Assembly (NCBI RefSeq): GCF_030813595.1
Contig: NZ_JAUSUH010000007.1
Span: forward strand, 124,001-188,000
From: Ancylobacter vacuolatus
Lineage (GTDB): Bacteria > Pseudomonadota > Alphaproteobacteria > Rhizobiales > Xanthobacteraceae
Length of the DNA stretch: 64,000 nucleotides
Direction of reading: 5' to 3'
A program made the position numbers and the translations under genes. Each line of letters opens with the position of its first letter. Position 1 is the stretch's first letter. Of this stretch, positions 16,987 to 26,456 are shown piece after piece. The notes beneath the pieces are model-generated. The model was not told the DNA's origin. It worked only from the letters and a program-made list of their open reading frames with translations, and searched no databases.

Positions 16987-17013
16987 GGTCGGGGCGACCT
17001 CGTCGCCCCGACC
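16987..17013 (+). other. Intercistronic hairpin after the binding-protein gene
   Basis: A perfect 12-bp GC-rich stem (16987-16998 with 17002-17013) with loop CTC begins 15 bases past the stop. C residues, not T, follow. Hairpins here usually stabilise the upstream mRNA so that binding protein exceeds permease. Confidence 0.6.
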
Positions 17014-17068
17014 CCCCCGCGCGGTGCGCCCCCACGCTGCGCCTCGGGTCCGCGAGAGAGGCTGAACC

Positions 17069-17914
17069 ATGTCTGTTCTGACCGGCCGCGCCCCGCGCGG
17101 GGCGCTTCTACTGACGCTGCCGGCAATCGCGGTACTGCTCCTGGTGATGGCGGTGCCGTTCGGCGTCATCGTGCTGCGCAGCTTTGCCGAGCCAGTGCCC
17201 GGCCTGGCGAATTATGTGTGGTTCTTTCAGACCCCGGTGAACCTCACCGTTCTGGCGCGCACCTTCACCATAGCCTTCTGGGTGACGGCGTGCTGCGTGC
17301 TGGTGGCCTATCCCTACGCCTTCGCCATGTCGATCGCCGGGCCGCGCCTGCGGCTGGCACTGATCATGTGCGTGCTGGTGCCATTCTGGGTGTCGGGGGT
17401 GGTGCGCACGCTGGCCTGGGTGATCCTGCTGCAGGATTCCGGCGTCATCAACCGCATCCTGCTCGCGCTGGGCTTCGAGAAAGTGCGGCTGATCCGCACC
17501 CAGCTCGGCGTCACCATCGGCATGACGCAGGTGCTGCTGCCCTTCATGATCATGCCGCTCTACGCGGTGATGCGCGGTATCGACCTGCGGCTGTTGCAGG
17601 CGGCGCGCAGCCTCGGGGCGCATCCGGTGAAGAGCTTCTTCCAGATTTATCTTCCGCTGTCGCTTCCCGGCGTGTTCGCCGGGGCGACGCTCGTGTTCAT
17701 CCTGTCGCTCGGCTTCTACATCACGCCGCTGCTGCTGGGCGGCCCACAATCGACCATGCTCTCCACCCTGATTCAGCAGCAGGTATTGTCGCTGCTGAGC
17801 TGGGGACGCGGCGGCGCCATGGGCGTGGTGCTGCTGGTGGCGACCTTCGGCGTGCTGGCGCTGGCCGGCCCCTTCATGCGGCGCAGCTACCAGATCAGCG
17901 GAGGCAGCCGATGA
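17069..17914 (+). CDS. ABC transporter permease (PotB-like)
   Basis: A 281-residue inner-membrane protein with about six hydrophobic segments. It has the permease EAA-type loop near residues 170-190 (LQAARSLGAHPVKSFFQIYLPLSLPG), which docks onto the ATPase. GAGAGAGG precedes the start. Its stop overlaps the ATG of the second permease. Confidence 0.9.
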   Translation: MSVLTGRAPRGALLLTLPAIAVLLLVMAVPFGVIVLRSFAEPVPGLANYVWFFQTPVNLTVLARTFTIAFWVTACCVLVAYPYAFAMSIAGPRLRLALIMCVLVPFWVSGVVRTLAWVILLQDSGVINRILLALGFEKVRLIRTQLGVTIGMTQVLLPFMIMPLYAVMRGIDLRLLQAARSLGAHPVKSFFQIYLPLSLPGVFAGATLVFILSLGFYITPLLLGGPQSTMLSTLIQQQVLSLLSWGRGGAMGVVLLVATFGVLALAGPFMRRSYQISGGSR

Positions 17915-18702
17915 CAGGTTTCCGTCCCGGCCGGCTGCTGCTGCAGCTCTCCTGCCTGCTGATCGCCATCTGGCTGGTGGCGCCGACGCTGGTGGTGATC
18001 CCGATGTCGTTCGCGGACAGGAAATCGCTGGCCTTCCCGCCGCAGGGCTTCTCCACCCAGTGGTACGCGAATTTCTTCTCCAATCCGCAATGGTTTGGCA
18101 GCCTGGTTGTCTCGCTGAAGATCGCAGCGATGGTGGCGGTCGTGGCCACCGTCATCGGCACCATGGCGGCCATAGGCATCGAGCGATTGAAGACCCGTGC
18201 CGGCGGCATCATCCGCGTGGTGCTGCTCACCCCGATGATCGTGCCCGGCGTGGTGCTCGCGGTGGGCATCTATGCCGTCTATCTCGATACAAGGCTGGTC
18301 GGCACATGGACCGGCTATGTGCTGGCGCACACGCTGCTCGCCATCCCCTTTGTGGTGATCGCGGTGGGGGCCAATCTCGCCGTGTTCGACGAGCGGCTGG
18401 AAACGGCGGCGGCGAGCCTGGGTGCCTCGCGGCTCACCACCTTCTTCACCGTTACCCTGCCGCTCATCCTGCCGGGCATCCTGTCGGGGGCGCTGTTTGC
18501 CTTCGTCACCTCCTTCGACGAGGTGATCGTGTCCCTGTTCATCACCAGCCCACAGCTCAAGACGCTGCCGGTGCAGATTTTTTCCTCCATGACGCGGGAC
18601 GCCGACCCGACCGTGGCGGCGGTGGGGTCGCTCATCTTCCTGGCGACCACGCTGATCATTGGGCTGGGACTCATCATAGGACTGCGGAGGCGCGGGGCAT
18701 GA
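17911..18702 (+). CDS. ABC transporter permease (PotC-like)
   Basis: A 263-residue membrane protein with six predicted helices and the coupling loop ETAAASLGASRLTTFFTVTL. It starts at ATG 17911, overlapping the upstream stop (ATGA), and is itself overlapped by the ATPase start. The tight coupling supports a heterodimeric permease core. Confidence 0.9.
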   Translation: MTGFRPGRLLLQLSCLLIAIWLVAPTLVVIPMSFADRKSLAFPPQGFSTQWYANFFSNPQWFGSLVVSLKIAAMVAVVATVIGTMAAIGIERLKTRAGGIIRVVLLTPMIVPGVVLAVGIYAVYLDTRLVGTWTGYVLAHTLLAIPFVVIAVGANLAVFDERLETAAASLGASRLTTFFTVTLPLILPGILSGALFAFVTSFDEVIVSLFITSPQLKTLPVQIFSSMTRDADPTVAAVGSLIFLATTLIIGLGLIIGLRRRGA

Positions 18703-19820
18703 ACGCTGCGAGCAACGAGGCGACCTGCAAAGGTGCGGCGATCGACATTGACGGCATCAGCAAGTTCTATGGCGGCTTCACCGCGCTGGAGAATGTCAGC
18801 CTGCGGGTGGAGCCGGGCGAGTTCATGTCGTTTCTCGGGCCGTCCGGCTCGGGCAAGACGACGACACTGAACCTGATTGCCGGCTTCACCGATCTCAGCG
18901 GCGGTGACATCCGGCTCGATGCGCGCTCCATCGGCCATGTGCCGGCGCACAAGCGCAATATAGGCGTGGTGTTCCAGCATTACGCGCTGTTCCCGCATAT
19001 GAGCGTGGCGCAGAACGTGGCCTATCCGCTCAAGCAGCGCCGCGTCGGCAAGGCCGAGCGGGCCCGTGCGGTGGAAGAGGCGCTGCGCAAGGTGCAGCTG
19101 GACAGCTTCGCCCATCGCTACCCCTCCGAGCTGTCGGGCGGCCAGCAGCAGCGCGTGGCGCTGGCGCGGGCGATGGTTTTCGGCCCCTCGCTGCTGCTGA
19201 TGGACGAGCCGCTCGGCGCTCTCGACAAAAAACTGCGCGAGGTGCTGCAGCTTGAGATCAAGCGCATCCACCGCGAGCTCGGCTCCACCTTCGTCTATGT
19301 CACCCACGACCAGGAGGAGGCGCTGGTGCTCTCCGACCGGATCGCGGTGTTCAACAGGGGCCGGATCGAACAGGTCGGCACCGGGCAGACGCTCTACACC
19401 GCGCCGCAGACGCTCTTTGTCGGCCAGTTCATCGGCGAGAGCTCGGTGCTGCGCGGCCCGCATCGCTCGGCCGGCGGCGAAACGATGCTGACCGTCGCCG
19501 GCACGGCTCTCACAGCTCCGGGCGCGGCAAACGGGGAGGGCGCGCAGGTCATCCTCTTGCGACCCGAGGCTGTGATGGTGCAGGCGCCGGGCACCGGCCC
19601 GCAGGAGGGGCGCTGCAACATCCTCTCGGGCGTTGTCCGCGAGATGCTCTATCTCGGCTCGGCGATGAAATATGAGGTGACGCTGGCCGACGGCAGCCAT
19701 GTCACCGCCCGCACCCCCACGCAAGGCGCGCCCTTCGCTCTCGGCGCCACGGTCGAGCTGGCGTGGCGGCCGCAGGAGAGCGTGCTCCTGGCAGACGACG
19801 GATCGACCGCCGGTCACTGA
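18699..19820 (+). CDS. ABC transporter ATP-binding protein (PotA-like)
   Basis: A 373-residue ATPase with Walker A GPSGSGKTT, Q-loop VFQHYALFPH, signature LSGGQQQR, Walker B LLLMDEP and H-loop YVTHDQ. A C-terminal TOBE-type regulatory domain follows (about 285-373). ATG 18699 overlaps the permease stop. It energises the uptake system of this operon. Confidence 0.93.
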   Translation: MNAASNEATCKGAAIDIDGISKFYGGFTALENVSLRVEPGEFMSFLGPSGSGKTTTLNLIAGFTDLSGGDIRLDARSIGHVPAHKRNIGVVFQHYALFPHMSVAQNVAYPLKQRRVGKAERARAVEEALRKVQLDSFAHRYPSELSGGQQQRVALARAMVFGPSLLLMDEPLGALDKKLREVLQLEIKRIHRELGSTFVYVTHDQEEALVLSDRIAVFNRGRIEQVGTGQTLYTAPQTLFVGQFIGESSVLRGPHRSAGGETMLTVAGTALTAPGAANGEGAQVILLRPEAVMVQAPGTGPQEGRCNILSGVVREMLYLGSAMKYEVTLADGSHVTARTPTQGAPFALGATVELAWRPQESVLLADDGSTAGH

Positions 19821-19833
19821 AGGAACGATGGCG

Positions 19834-21222
19834 ATGGACGTGAAGAAGAATGGCGACGTGTCCTTCTGGTATGCCGATATTGGCGGCGTACCCGGCTATC
19901 GCCCGCCCCTGCCGGGGGACGTCGAGGTCGATGTCTGCATTGTCGGCGCCGGCTTCACCGGGCTTTGGACCGCCTATTATCTGAAGGAGGCCGAGCCGGG
20001 CCTGTCCATTGCCGTGGTCGAGAAGGAATTCGCCGGCTTCGGCGCCTCCGGCCGCAATGGCGGCTGGTGCTCGGGCGAATTCGGCTGGAGCCGGGAGAAA
20101 TATCTTTCCTCCGGCACGCGCGAGGGAATCATCGAGTGGGAGCGGCAGCTGCGCACCACCGTCGCGGAGGTGCGCCGCGTTACCGAGAAGGAAGGCATCG
20201 ACTGTGACTATCTGCTCACCGATTGCCTGACCTTCGCCCAGAGCCCGGCGCAGATGGAGCGCCTGCGCGAGGACTATGAGGAGGCCATGTCCTGGGAGGT
20301 GCCCGCCACCCGGCTGGAGCTGATCGACGGGCCGGAGGCGGCCGCACGCATTCGGGTGGACAAGGCGCACGGCGCCCTGGTGCGGCACGATGTGGCTCGG
20401 GTGCAGCCGGCAAAGCTGGTGCGTGGCCTCGCCGAGGCGGTGGAGCGGCGCGGCGTTGCCATTTACGAGCGCACCGCCGTCACCGGCATCGCGGAGGGCC
20501 GGGTCAGCACCGATCGCGGCACCGTGAAGGCCAAGCGCATCGTGCGGGCCACCGAGGGCTTCACCCACGGCATTCCCGGCAATGAGCGGCAGTGGATCCC
20601 GATGAACAGCGCCATCATCGTGACCGAGCCGGTGCCGGATGATCTGTGGCGCGAGATCGGCTGGGAGGGCAACCAGCTCCTTGCCGACGCCTCCCACGCC
20701 TATTGCTACGCCCAGCGCACGCGCGAGGGGCGCATCGCCATGGGCGGGCGCGGCGTGCCCTATCGGTTCGGCTCCAAGACCGATGTGCGGGGCCAGACCC
20801 AGCCCGAGACCATCCATGCGCTGAAAGAGATTCTCTACCGCATGCTTCCGCAGACTCGCGGCTTGAGGCTGGACCATGCCTGGTGCGGCGTGCTCGGCGT
20901 GCCGCGCGACTGGTGCGCCACAGTGGGACTGGATCCCCGCACCGGCATCGGCTGGGCGGGTGGCTATGTCGGTCTCGGCGTCTCCACCTCGAACTTCTCC
21001 GGGCAGACACTGGCCGATCTGGTGCTGGACAAGCACACGGAACGCACCAGCCTGCCCTGGGTGAACCGCCGGCCGCGCAAGTGGGAAGTGGAGCCCTTCC
21101 GCTGGCTGGGCGTGCACGGCATGTACTGGCTCTATCACAAGGCCGACCGCAACGAGGCGAGCACCGGCGGGCGCGCCACCTCGCGCCTCGCCACGCTGGC
21201 CAACGCGCTCACCGGGCGCTGA
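19834..21222 (+). CDS. FAD-dependent amine oxidoreductase (PuuB/DadA-like)
   Basis: A 462-residue DAO-family flavoprotein. The N-terminal dinucleotide motif CIVGAGFTGLWTAYYL (about 33-48), FGASGRNGGW and the C-terminal GYVGLGVSTSNFSGQTLADL are characteristic. Members oxidise gamma-glutamylputrescine or other secondary amines to aldehydes. AAGGAA lies eight bases before ATG 19834; ATG 19828 is in frame but too close. It follows the transporter operon by 13 bp, so import and oxidation are co-expressed. No gamma-glutamyl-putrescine synthetase gene is seen here, so the exact amine is open. Confidence 0.88.
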   Translation: MDVKKNGDVSFWYADIGGVPGYRPPLPGDVEVDVCIVGAGFTGLWTAYYLKEAEPGLSIAVVEKEFAGFGASGRNGGWCSGEFGWSREKYLSSGTREGIIEWERQLRTTVAEVRRVTEKEGIDCDYLLTDCLTFAQSPAQMERLREDYEEAMSWEVPATRLELIDGPEAAARIRVDKAHGALVRHDVARVQPAKLVRGLAEAVERRGVAIYERTAVTGIAEGRVSTDRGTVKAKRIVRATEGFTHGIPGNERQWIPMNSAIIVTEPVPDDLWREIGWEGNQLLADASHAYCYAQRTREGRIAMGGRGVPYRFGSKTDVRGQTQPETIHALKEILYRMLPQTRGLRLDHAWCGVLGVPRDWCATVGLDPRTGIGWAGGYVGLGVSTSNFSGQTLADLVLDKHTERTSLPWVNRRPRKWEVEPFRWLGVHGMYWLYHKADRNEASTGGRATSRLATLANALTGR

Positions 21223-21296
21223 TCACCCACGCGCCGCCATCACCCGCCCCACGATCCAAGGCGGTACCATCGCTGCCGCCTTTGGCAGGAGACGAC

Positions 21297-21662
21297 ATGA
21301 TCGACCTTTCCGTATTCACCCAATTGTCCGGCGTCGACCTTGGCGCACTGGCCGACAAGCCCACCACCCTGAGCCCCGGGCAGCAGGAGGGCGCCTCCTC
21401 GCTCTGGACCGCGCCCGACGGGTCGCTCGACATCGGCCTCTGGGAGTGCACGCCGGGCCACTTCACCGCCGATCGGACGGGGGCGGCGGAGTTCTGCTAT
21501 TTCCTGCAGGGCAAGATCATCATGACCCAACTCGACGGCACAAGCCGCGAGCTCGGGCCCGGCGATGCTCTTATGTTGCCGCGCGGCTGGAAGGGCACGT
21601 GGGAGATCGTGGAGCATACCCGCAAGATCTACGTCTTCCTGACCGATCCGGCGACGCGCTGA
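21297..21662 (+). CDS. Cupin_3 (DUF861) domain protein
   Basis: A 121-residue single cupin with the core FCYFLQGKIIMTQLDGT and LGPGDALMLPRGWKGTWE. DUF861 cupins often sit next to PuuB-like oxidases but their reaction is not settled. They resemble the ureidoglycine aminohydrolase barrel. CAGGAGACGAC precedes the start. It ends the amine operon and converges on the amidase gene. Confidence 0.85.
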   Translation: MIDLSVFTQLSGVDLGALADKPTTLSPGQQEGASSLWTAPDGSLDIGLWECTPGHFTADRTGAAEFCYFLQGKIIMTQLDGTSRELGPGDALMLPRGWKGTWEIVEHTRKIYVFLTDPATR

Positions 21663-21687
21663 CCCTCCCCCGGGCGGGAGAGGATCG

Positions 21688-21705
21688 GCCGGCACCCACG
21701 CCGGC
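21688..21705. terminator. Weak bidirectional hairpin between convergent genes
   Basis: GCCGGC repeats flank a six-base loop (ACCCAC) in the 117-bp gap between the cupin and amidase stops. There is no T-run on either side, so its strength as a terminator is doubtful. Confidence 0.25.
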
Positions 21706-21779
21706 TTGGCGTCGCCTCCCCGGGGCGGACGATGCGCCGAGGCCGCCTGCTTGCCCCGCGCGCGTGATGGCTCAACCAC

Positions 21780-23264
21780 TCAGTGAGCCGCAAGTGCGGG
21801 CGGGATGTTGCCCGCCGAGGTCGCGATGCCGGGGGTCGTCAGCATCTTGAAGTCCGGGAGCGGGCGCGCCAGCATTGCGTCGCGCGCCAGCCGCGCCTCG
21901 ATCGCGGCGGCGGCGGCCAGCGTCCCCACATCATCGCGGCTACGCCCCACGATCTGAAGGCCAAACGGCATTTGTGTCGGCCCCAGCCCCGCCGGGATGA
22001 CGGTGGCGGGATGGCTGCTGAGAGTGATGGCATAGGCAATGCCAACCCACCGAATGTAGGTTTCCATATGCCGGCCGTCGACCTCCTTCACATAGAGGTT
22101 CTCGACCGGGAACGGCACCACGGAGGCCGCCGGGCAGATCAGGATGTCGATGTCCCTGAAGAACGTCTCGAAGTTGCGGAAAATCTCGCTTTGGCGGGCA
22201 TGGGCACGCCCGACATCGTCAAGAGAGAGCCGCCGGGAGAGTTCGACGTTGGAGACAACGTTGGCGCCGCAGAGATCGCGGTGCTGATCGATATAGTCGC
22301 CGAGGGAATGACCATAGCCCATGGCCCGAAGCGCCTCGAAGGTTTCGTCCAGATCCTTGATCTCGGGGTGGCTCCATTCGGTGCTGCCGAACATGCCCGC
22401 CATCCGGTCGGCGACCATTCGGAAATGCTGCCGCACGTCGCGAGAGACCGGTGCGCAGCCGAGATCGTCGGAGAATGCGATCCGCAGCTGCTTGGTGTCG
22501 ACTTCGGGGAGATCCAGGAATGCATCGGCCAAAAGGTCCTGCGAGAGGGGGTCCCGGCTCGACCTTCCGACGATGGCTGCCATCAGCAGCGCCGCATCCG
22601 GCACGTTGCGGGCCATCGGGCCATCGACGGCGAGCGGCGACCAGACATCACCTGAAACCTCCATCGGGCAGGCGCCCGGCGACGGGCGATGCCCGACGAT
22701 CCCGCAGAACGAGGCTGGGGTGCGCAAACTGCCGCCCAGATCCGAACCGGAGGCGAGCGGCACCATGTCCGCAGCCAAAGCCGCGGCCGAGCCACCCGAC
22801 GACCCCGAGGTGGAGAGGGCGAGGTCGAACGGATTTACGGTGGCGCCCTGGACCCGGTTGGTCGTGTTGGCGCCGCTTCCATATTCGGGCGTGTTGGTCT
22901 TGCCCATGATGACGGCGCCGGCCGCGCGCAGACGCTGCACCATGAGCTCGTCCTCCGTCGGCACATTGTCCTTGTGGACGAGCGAGCCGAAGGTCGTCCG
23001 CATGCCGGCGGTGAGCTGAAGATCCTTGATGCCGACGGGAAGCCCGTGGACGATCCCGAGCGGCTCGCCCTTCATCACAGCGTCCTCCGCCCGCTTGGCT
23101 TCTTCGCGACTGCGGTCGAAGTCGACCGTGACGAAAGCGTTAATGACGGGATTGGTCGCTTCGATACGCGCCCGGAACGCGTCGAACACCTCGACCGGCG
23201 ACAGCGCCTTGGACCGGATCAGAGACCTGATTTCGAGCGCCGTCTTTTCTACGATATCGTGCAT
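21780..23264 (-). CDS. Amidase signature family hydrolase
   Basis: A 494-residue amidase with the Ser-cisSer-Lys catalytic set: Lys80 (GIKD), Ser155/156 (GSSGGSAAA) and nucleophile Ser179 (GSDLGGSLRTPA). It hydrolyses an amide, releasing ammonia or an amine. AGGTGAAG precedes the start on the minus strand. It is convergent with the amine operon and divergent from the aldehyde dehydrogenase, so it may belong to the same nitrogen-scavenging module. Substrate unknown. The 243 bp upstream (23265-23507) hold no clear element. Confidence 0.9.
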   Translation of the reverse strand: MHDIVEKTALEIRSLIRSKALSPVEVFDAFRARIEATNPVINAFVTVDFDRSREEAKRAEDAVMKGEPLGIVHGLPVGIKDLQLTAGMRTTFGSLVHKDNVPTEDELMVQRLRAAGAVIMGKTNTPEYGSGANTTNRVQGATVNPFDLALSTSGSSGGSAAALAADMVPLASGSDLGGSLRTPASFCGIVGHRPSPGACPMEVSGDVWSPLAVDGPMARNVPDAALLMAAIVGRSSRDPLSQDLLADAFLDLPEVDTKQLRIAFSDDLGCAPVSRDVRQHFRMVADRMAGMFGSTEWSHPEIKDLDETFEALRAMGYGHSLGDYIDQHRDLCGANVVSNVELSRRLSLDDVGRAHARQSEIFRNFETFFRDIDILICPAASVVPFPVENLYVKEVDGRHMETYIRWVGIAYAITLSSHPATVIPAGLGPTQMPFGLQIVGRSRDDVGTLAAAAAIEARLARDAMLARPLPDFKMLTTPGIATSAGNIPPALAAH

Positions 23265-23507
23265 GCTTCACCTGAGGTTCGGGGTGTCCCGTTTGTCGGC
23301 AAGAAGTCCGATTAATCCATCAGCTGAGTCCAGAGGCAATCCAAGAGCTTGGCGGCTTCGGGAGAGTCTGTCGCCTCGCGAGCCGCTCGCCACCCCCAAC
23401 TTTCCTTGGTATCGGTGCTGCGGCGCGGCCATTCCCATTGCTTATCGCCACGTGCAGCGCGCAGATTATCCCACCCCTGCCTTCCCAGCGATGAGAGACG
23501 AGCCTTC

Positions 23508-24938
23508 ATGAGTCCCAACACGCAAAAGTTCTACATCGATGGCGCCTTTGTCGAGCCGCTGGCGAACCGCCCGCTCGGCGTGGTCGATCCGGCAACCGAG
23601 CAGGAATTCGCCACCATCTCGCTGGGCACGCAGGCGGATGTCGATCGCGCAGTGGCGGCAGCGCGTGCGGCCTTCGCCAGCTTTCAATTCTCCACCAAGG
23701 AGGAGCGCCTCGTTCTCCTCGAGCGACTGCTCGCAGCGTATGAACGCCGCTACGAGGATGTCGCCCAGGCGATCAGCCGCGAGATGGGCTCGCCCATCGC
23801 CCGCGCCCGTGATTCCCAGGCCTATGCCGGCCTCGGCCATTTGAAGGCGACCATCGAGGCGTTCCGGCGCTTCGAATTCGACGAAACGCGCGGCACCACC
23901 CGTGTCACCCATGAGCCGGTCGGCGTCGTCGGCCTCATCACGCCGTGGAACTGGCCGCTCAATCAGATCATGTGCAAGGTCGCGCCCGCCATTGCCGCCG
24001 GCTGCACCATGGTGCTGAAGCCCTCCGAAATCGCGCCGATCTCCGGCATCGTCTTCGCCGAGATCGTCCACGAGGCCGGCTTTCCCAAGGGCGTGTTCAA
24101 CCTGGTCAACGGCACCGGCCCCGAGGTCGGCGCCGCGCTGTCCTCGCATCCCGACATCGACATGGTGTCCTTCACAGGCTCGACGCGCGCCGGCACCGAT
24201 GTGGCGCGCAACGCGGCCGCGACGGTGAAGCGCGTGGCGCAGGAACTCGGCGGCAAGTCCGCCAACATCGTGCTGCCCGACGCCGATCTCGATGCGGCGG
24301 TGTCGGAAGGCGTGCGCGCCTGCTTCGGCAATACGGGCCAGTCCTGTGACGCCCCGACCCGGATGCTGGTGCCGGCCGACCGCCATGACGAGGCGCTCGA
24401 TATCGCCCGCCGCACCGCCGCGACGGTTCGTGTGGGCGCCCCCACGGACACCGAGACAGAGATCGGCCCGCTGGTGAGCGACGTGCAGTTCGCCAAGGTG
24501 CAGGATCTCATCCAGGCCGGCATCGATGAGGGTGCAACCCTCGTCATCGGTGGCACGGGCAAGCCGGAGGGGCTGGAAACTGGCTATTATGTGAAGCCGA
24601 CCGTGTTCGGCCATGTGAAGCCGGGCATGCGGATCGAGCGCGAGGAGATCTTCGGGCCGGTGCTGTCGATCATCCCCTATGACAGCGTGGAGCAGGCGGT
24701 CGCCATCGCTAATGACACACCCTATGGCCTGGCGGCCTATGTGCAGGGCGCGGACATCGACGAGGCCCGCCGCGTGGCGCGCCAGCTTCGGGCCGGCTCG
24801 ATCTATCTCAACTACCCGGACTGGGACCTGTTCGCCCCCTTTGGCGGCTACAAGCAGTCCGGCAATGGGCGCGAATATGCCGATTTCGCCCTGCGCGACT
24901 TCCTGGAGATCAAAGGCATCGTCGGCTACGGTGCCTGA
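23508..24938 (+). CDS. NAD(P)-dependent aldehyde dehydrogenase
   Basis: A 476-residue ALDH-superfamily enzyme that oxidises an aldehyde to the acid. The catalytic residues are visible: Asn148 (PWNWP), Glu246 (ELGGKS) and nucleophile Cys280 (NTGQSCDAPTR). In this setting the product of the amine oxidoreductase (for example an aminobutyraldehyde derivative) is a reasonable substrate, but the gene is not in that operon. ATG 23508 was chosen by alignment of the conserved N-terminus; the ribosome-binding site is poor. Confidence 0.92.
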   Translation: MSPNTQKFYIDGAFVEPLANRPLGVVDPATEQEFATISLGTQADVDRAVAAARAAFASFQFSTKEERLVLLERLLAAYERRYEDVAQAISREMGSPIARARDSQAYAGLGHLKATIEAFRRFEFDETRGTTRVTHEPVGVVGLITPWNWPLNQIMCKVAPAIAAGCTMVLKPSEIAPISGIVFAEIVHEAGFPKGVFNLVNGTGPEVGAALSSHPDIDMVSFTGSTRAGTDVARNAAATVKRVAQELGGKSANIVLPDADLDAAVSEGVRACFGNTGQSCDAPTRMLVPADRHDEALDIARRTAATVRVGAPTDTETEIGPLVSDVQFAKVQDLIQAGIDEGATLVIGGTGKPEGLETGYYVKPTVFGHVKPGMRIEREEIFGPVLSIIPYDSVEQAVAIANDTPYGLAAYVQGADIDEARRVARQLRAGSIYLNYPDWDLFAPFGGYKQSGNGREYADFALRDFLEIKGIVGYGA

Positions 24939-25022
24939 TGCCCATTTCCACGATAGATGGCCCCAAGCGTCGCCGAGTGTTCTGCCTACAGCCGTGCCGC
25001 ACGGTTTCGGTTCTCGCTGGTG

Positions 25023-25101
25023 CGGCGGGCGCGTCCCGCCGGCGCGGGCGCGCGGCGGATTGATCGTGGTCGGGACTTCTCCGCCAAGCGCGGAGAAGTC
25101 C
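25023..25101. terminator. Tandem hairpins between convergent genes
   Basis: Two inverted repeats lie in the 300-bp gap: CGGCGGG/CCCGCCG (25023-25041, 5-nt loop) and a perfect 12-bp stem GGACTTCTCCGC/GCGGAGAAGTCC (25073-25101, loop CAAGC). No T-run follows. They probably end the aldehyde dehydrogenase transcript and the opposing epimerase transcript. Nothing else is evident between 24939 and 25237. Confidence 0.45.
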
Positions 25102-25237
25102 ATCGCCTCCATGCGCGCTCAAACGGCCGCCGACCTGCCATCCCAATATGCCTTCCCACGCCGATGAGAGGCGGTCTATGGGCGCGAGCCTCGACCCAAG
25201 TGGTTCAGGCAGCCAGAGCCTTGGCCCGCGCCTCGTC

Positions 25238-26431
25238 TCATCGGCCCCGGAAGGGCTGGAGAATGCTTGCCTTTTCGGGGTAATTGCCGAAATATTTGCT
25301 GTTAGAGAAGAATATGAGGAATGGTATTATATGGTATAATGACCTTGCAGACAGAGAAGAGTTCAAGCTTGAATTATTAGAATCGATTTCATTTACCCAA
25401 AGATCGTTGCTTCGATCCATTTGCGACAGCATGATCTCGAAGCTTCGCAGTGCCAGGGCGTCGTGATCTGCGTGCTCATCCAGAGTCGCAATTGCGAGGG
25501 ATGCCTTGGCTAGCTCGATCGTCGGCCAGAGGGGCCGGGAGGCTGAGGTTGGATGGCTCCAGGCGTCGATGGAATTCGGGATTGTTTGGTCTGGTCCTGC
25601 CGAAGGCATGCCCGTGGCTCTGAAGCCGAAGTTGAAAAGGCGCCTTGCCAGCTGGAGCGCAGGTTTCGAGCCGGTTTTCGTGGCATAGACGAAGAGAAGC
25701 CACGCCCATTCGAAATGATGGCCAATCTCCCTCTGCCGCTTTTCGGGCGCGAGGGCATCCCATCGGGGACCATACCACTCATCGATCGCACCATGATCAT
25801 CCACGAGGCGCGCCGCCAGATCGACGATCCGTTCAGCACGCTGAAGCCATCCGCCGTCCGGATCGACAGCGGCGAGCATTTGACAGGCTTCGAAGAGGTG
25901 CATCTGCGGGTATTGCAGGCGGAGAAGGCCTGCCCCCGCCGGATCGCGATAGCCTCCCAAGGCATCGAGCCAGTCGCTGTCGAGGCGCGTGGCGATCTCT
26001 TCGGCGACGGCCAGCACTGCCGTCTTGCCGGTTGCCGCACTGTAGCCGCCAAGCGCCAGAAGAACGAAGGCGATATCGTAAAGATCGCCGCGCGGATCGA
26101 TGACTTGCCCGTCGCGGCCCACGCGATGCGCGAAATGCCCTGATGACAGACGGCAGCTGTCGAGGAGAAAAGCGAGCCCATGCTCGGCGCCGCGCAGCGT
26201 CTGCGGCGACGGGTCGAACTGATAGGCCATGCTGAAGGTGTAGACGAGCCGTCCCGTCACCATGGTGGTGTGTTCGCTCGGCAGCGGCTGCCCGTGGGCC
26301 GTGGCGGGGATCTCCTCCACATAGCCGCGAATGCCCGGCCGGCAGGTGCGCTCGACCCAGCGTGGAATGAACCGGTCTTTCAGCCATGCCGAAAGATCCG
26401 CGGGTGGCGCAGGCGCGAAAAGGGTGGTCAT
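25238..26431 (-). CDS. AGE (N-acylglucosamine 2-epimerase) family sugar epimerase/isomerase
   Basis: A 397-residue alpha/alpha-barrel protein of the AGE superfamily, which interconverts aldoses and ketoses or 2-epimers. Typical blocks are YTFSMAYQ, ARLDSDW, PQMHLFEACQMLAA, GHHFEWAWLL and the closing RSLYHIIPFL. It follows uxaA by 25 bp on the same strand, so it probably feeds a sugar or uronate into that pathway. The last ~45 codons are strikingly AT-rich (Asn, Ser, Ile, Phe) compared with the rest of the gene. No strong ribosome-binding site; translation may be coupled. Confidence 0.85.
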   Translation of the reverse strand: MTTLFAPAPPADLSAWLKDRFIPRWVERTCRPGIRGYVEEIPATAHGQPLPSEHTTMVTGRLVYTFSMAYQFDPSPQTLRGAEHGLAFLLDSCRLSSGHFAHRVGRDGQVIDPRGDLYDIAFVLLALGGYSAATGKTAVLAVAEEIATRLDSDWLDALGGYRDPAGAGLLRLQYPQMHLFEACQMLAAVDPDGGWLQRAERIVDLAARLVDDHGAIDEWYGPRWDALAPEKRQREIGHHFEWAWLLFVYATKTGSKPALQLARRLFNFGFRATGMPSAGPDQTIPNSIDAWSHPTSASRPLWPTIELAKASLAIATLDEHADHDALALRSFEIMLSQMDRSNDLWVNEIDSNNSSLNSSLSARSLYHIIPFLIFFSNSKYFGNYPEKASILQPFRGR

Positions 26432-26456
26432 CGAGCGGCTTTTACTCTGACCCAGC

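Noticed and set aside
23312..23521. Minus-strand 69-codon frame between amidase and aldehyde dehydrogenase
   Set aside because: Overlaps the aldehyde dehydrogenase start, no ribosome-binding site and no family resemblance.
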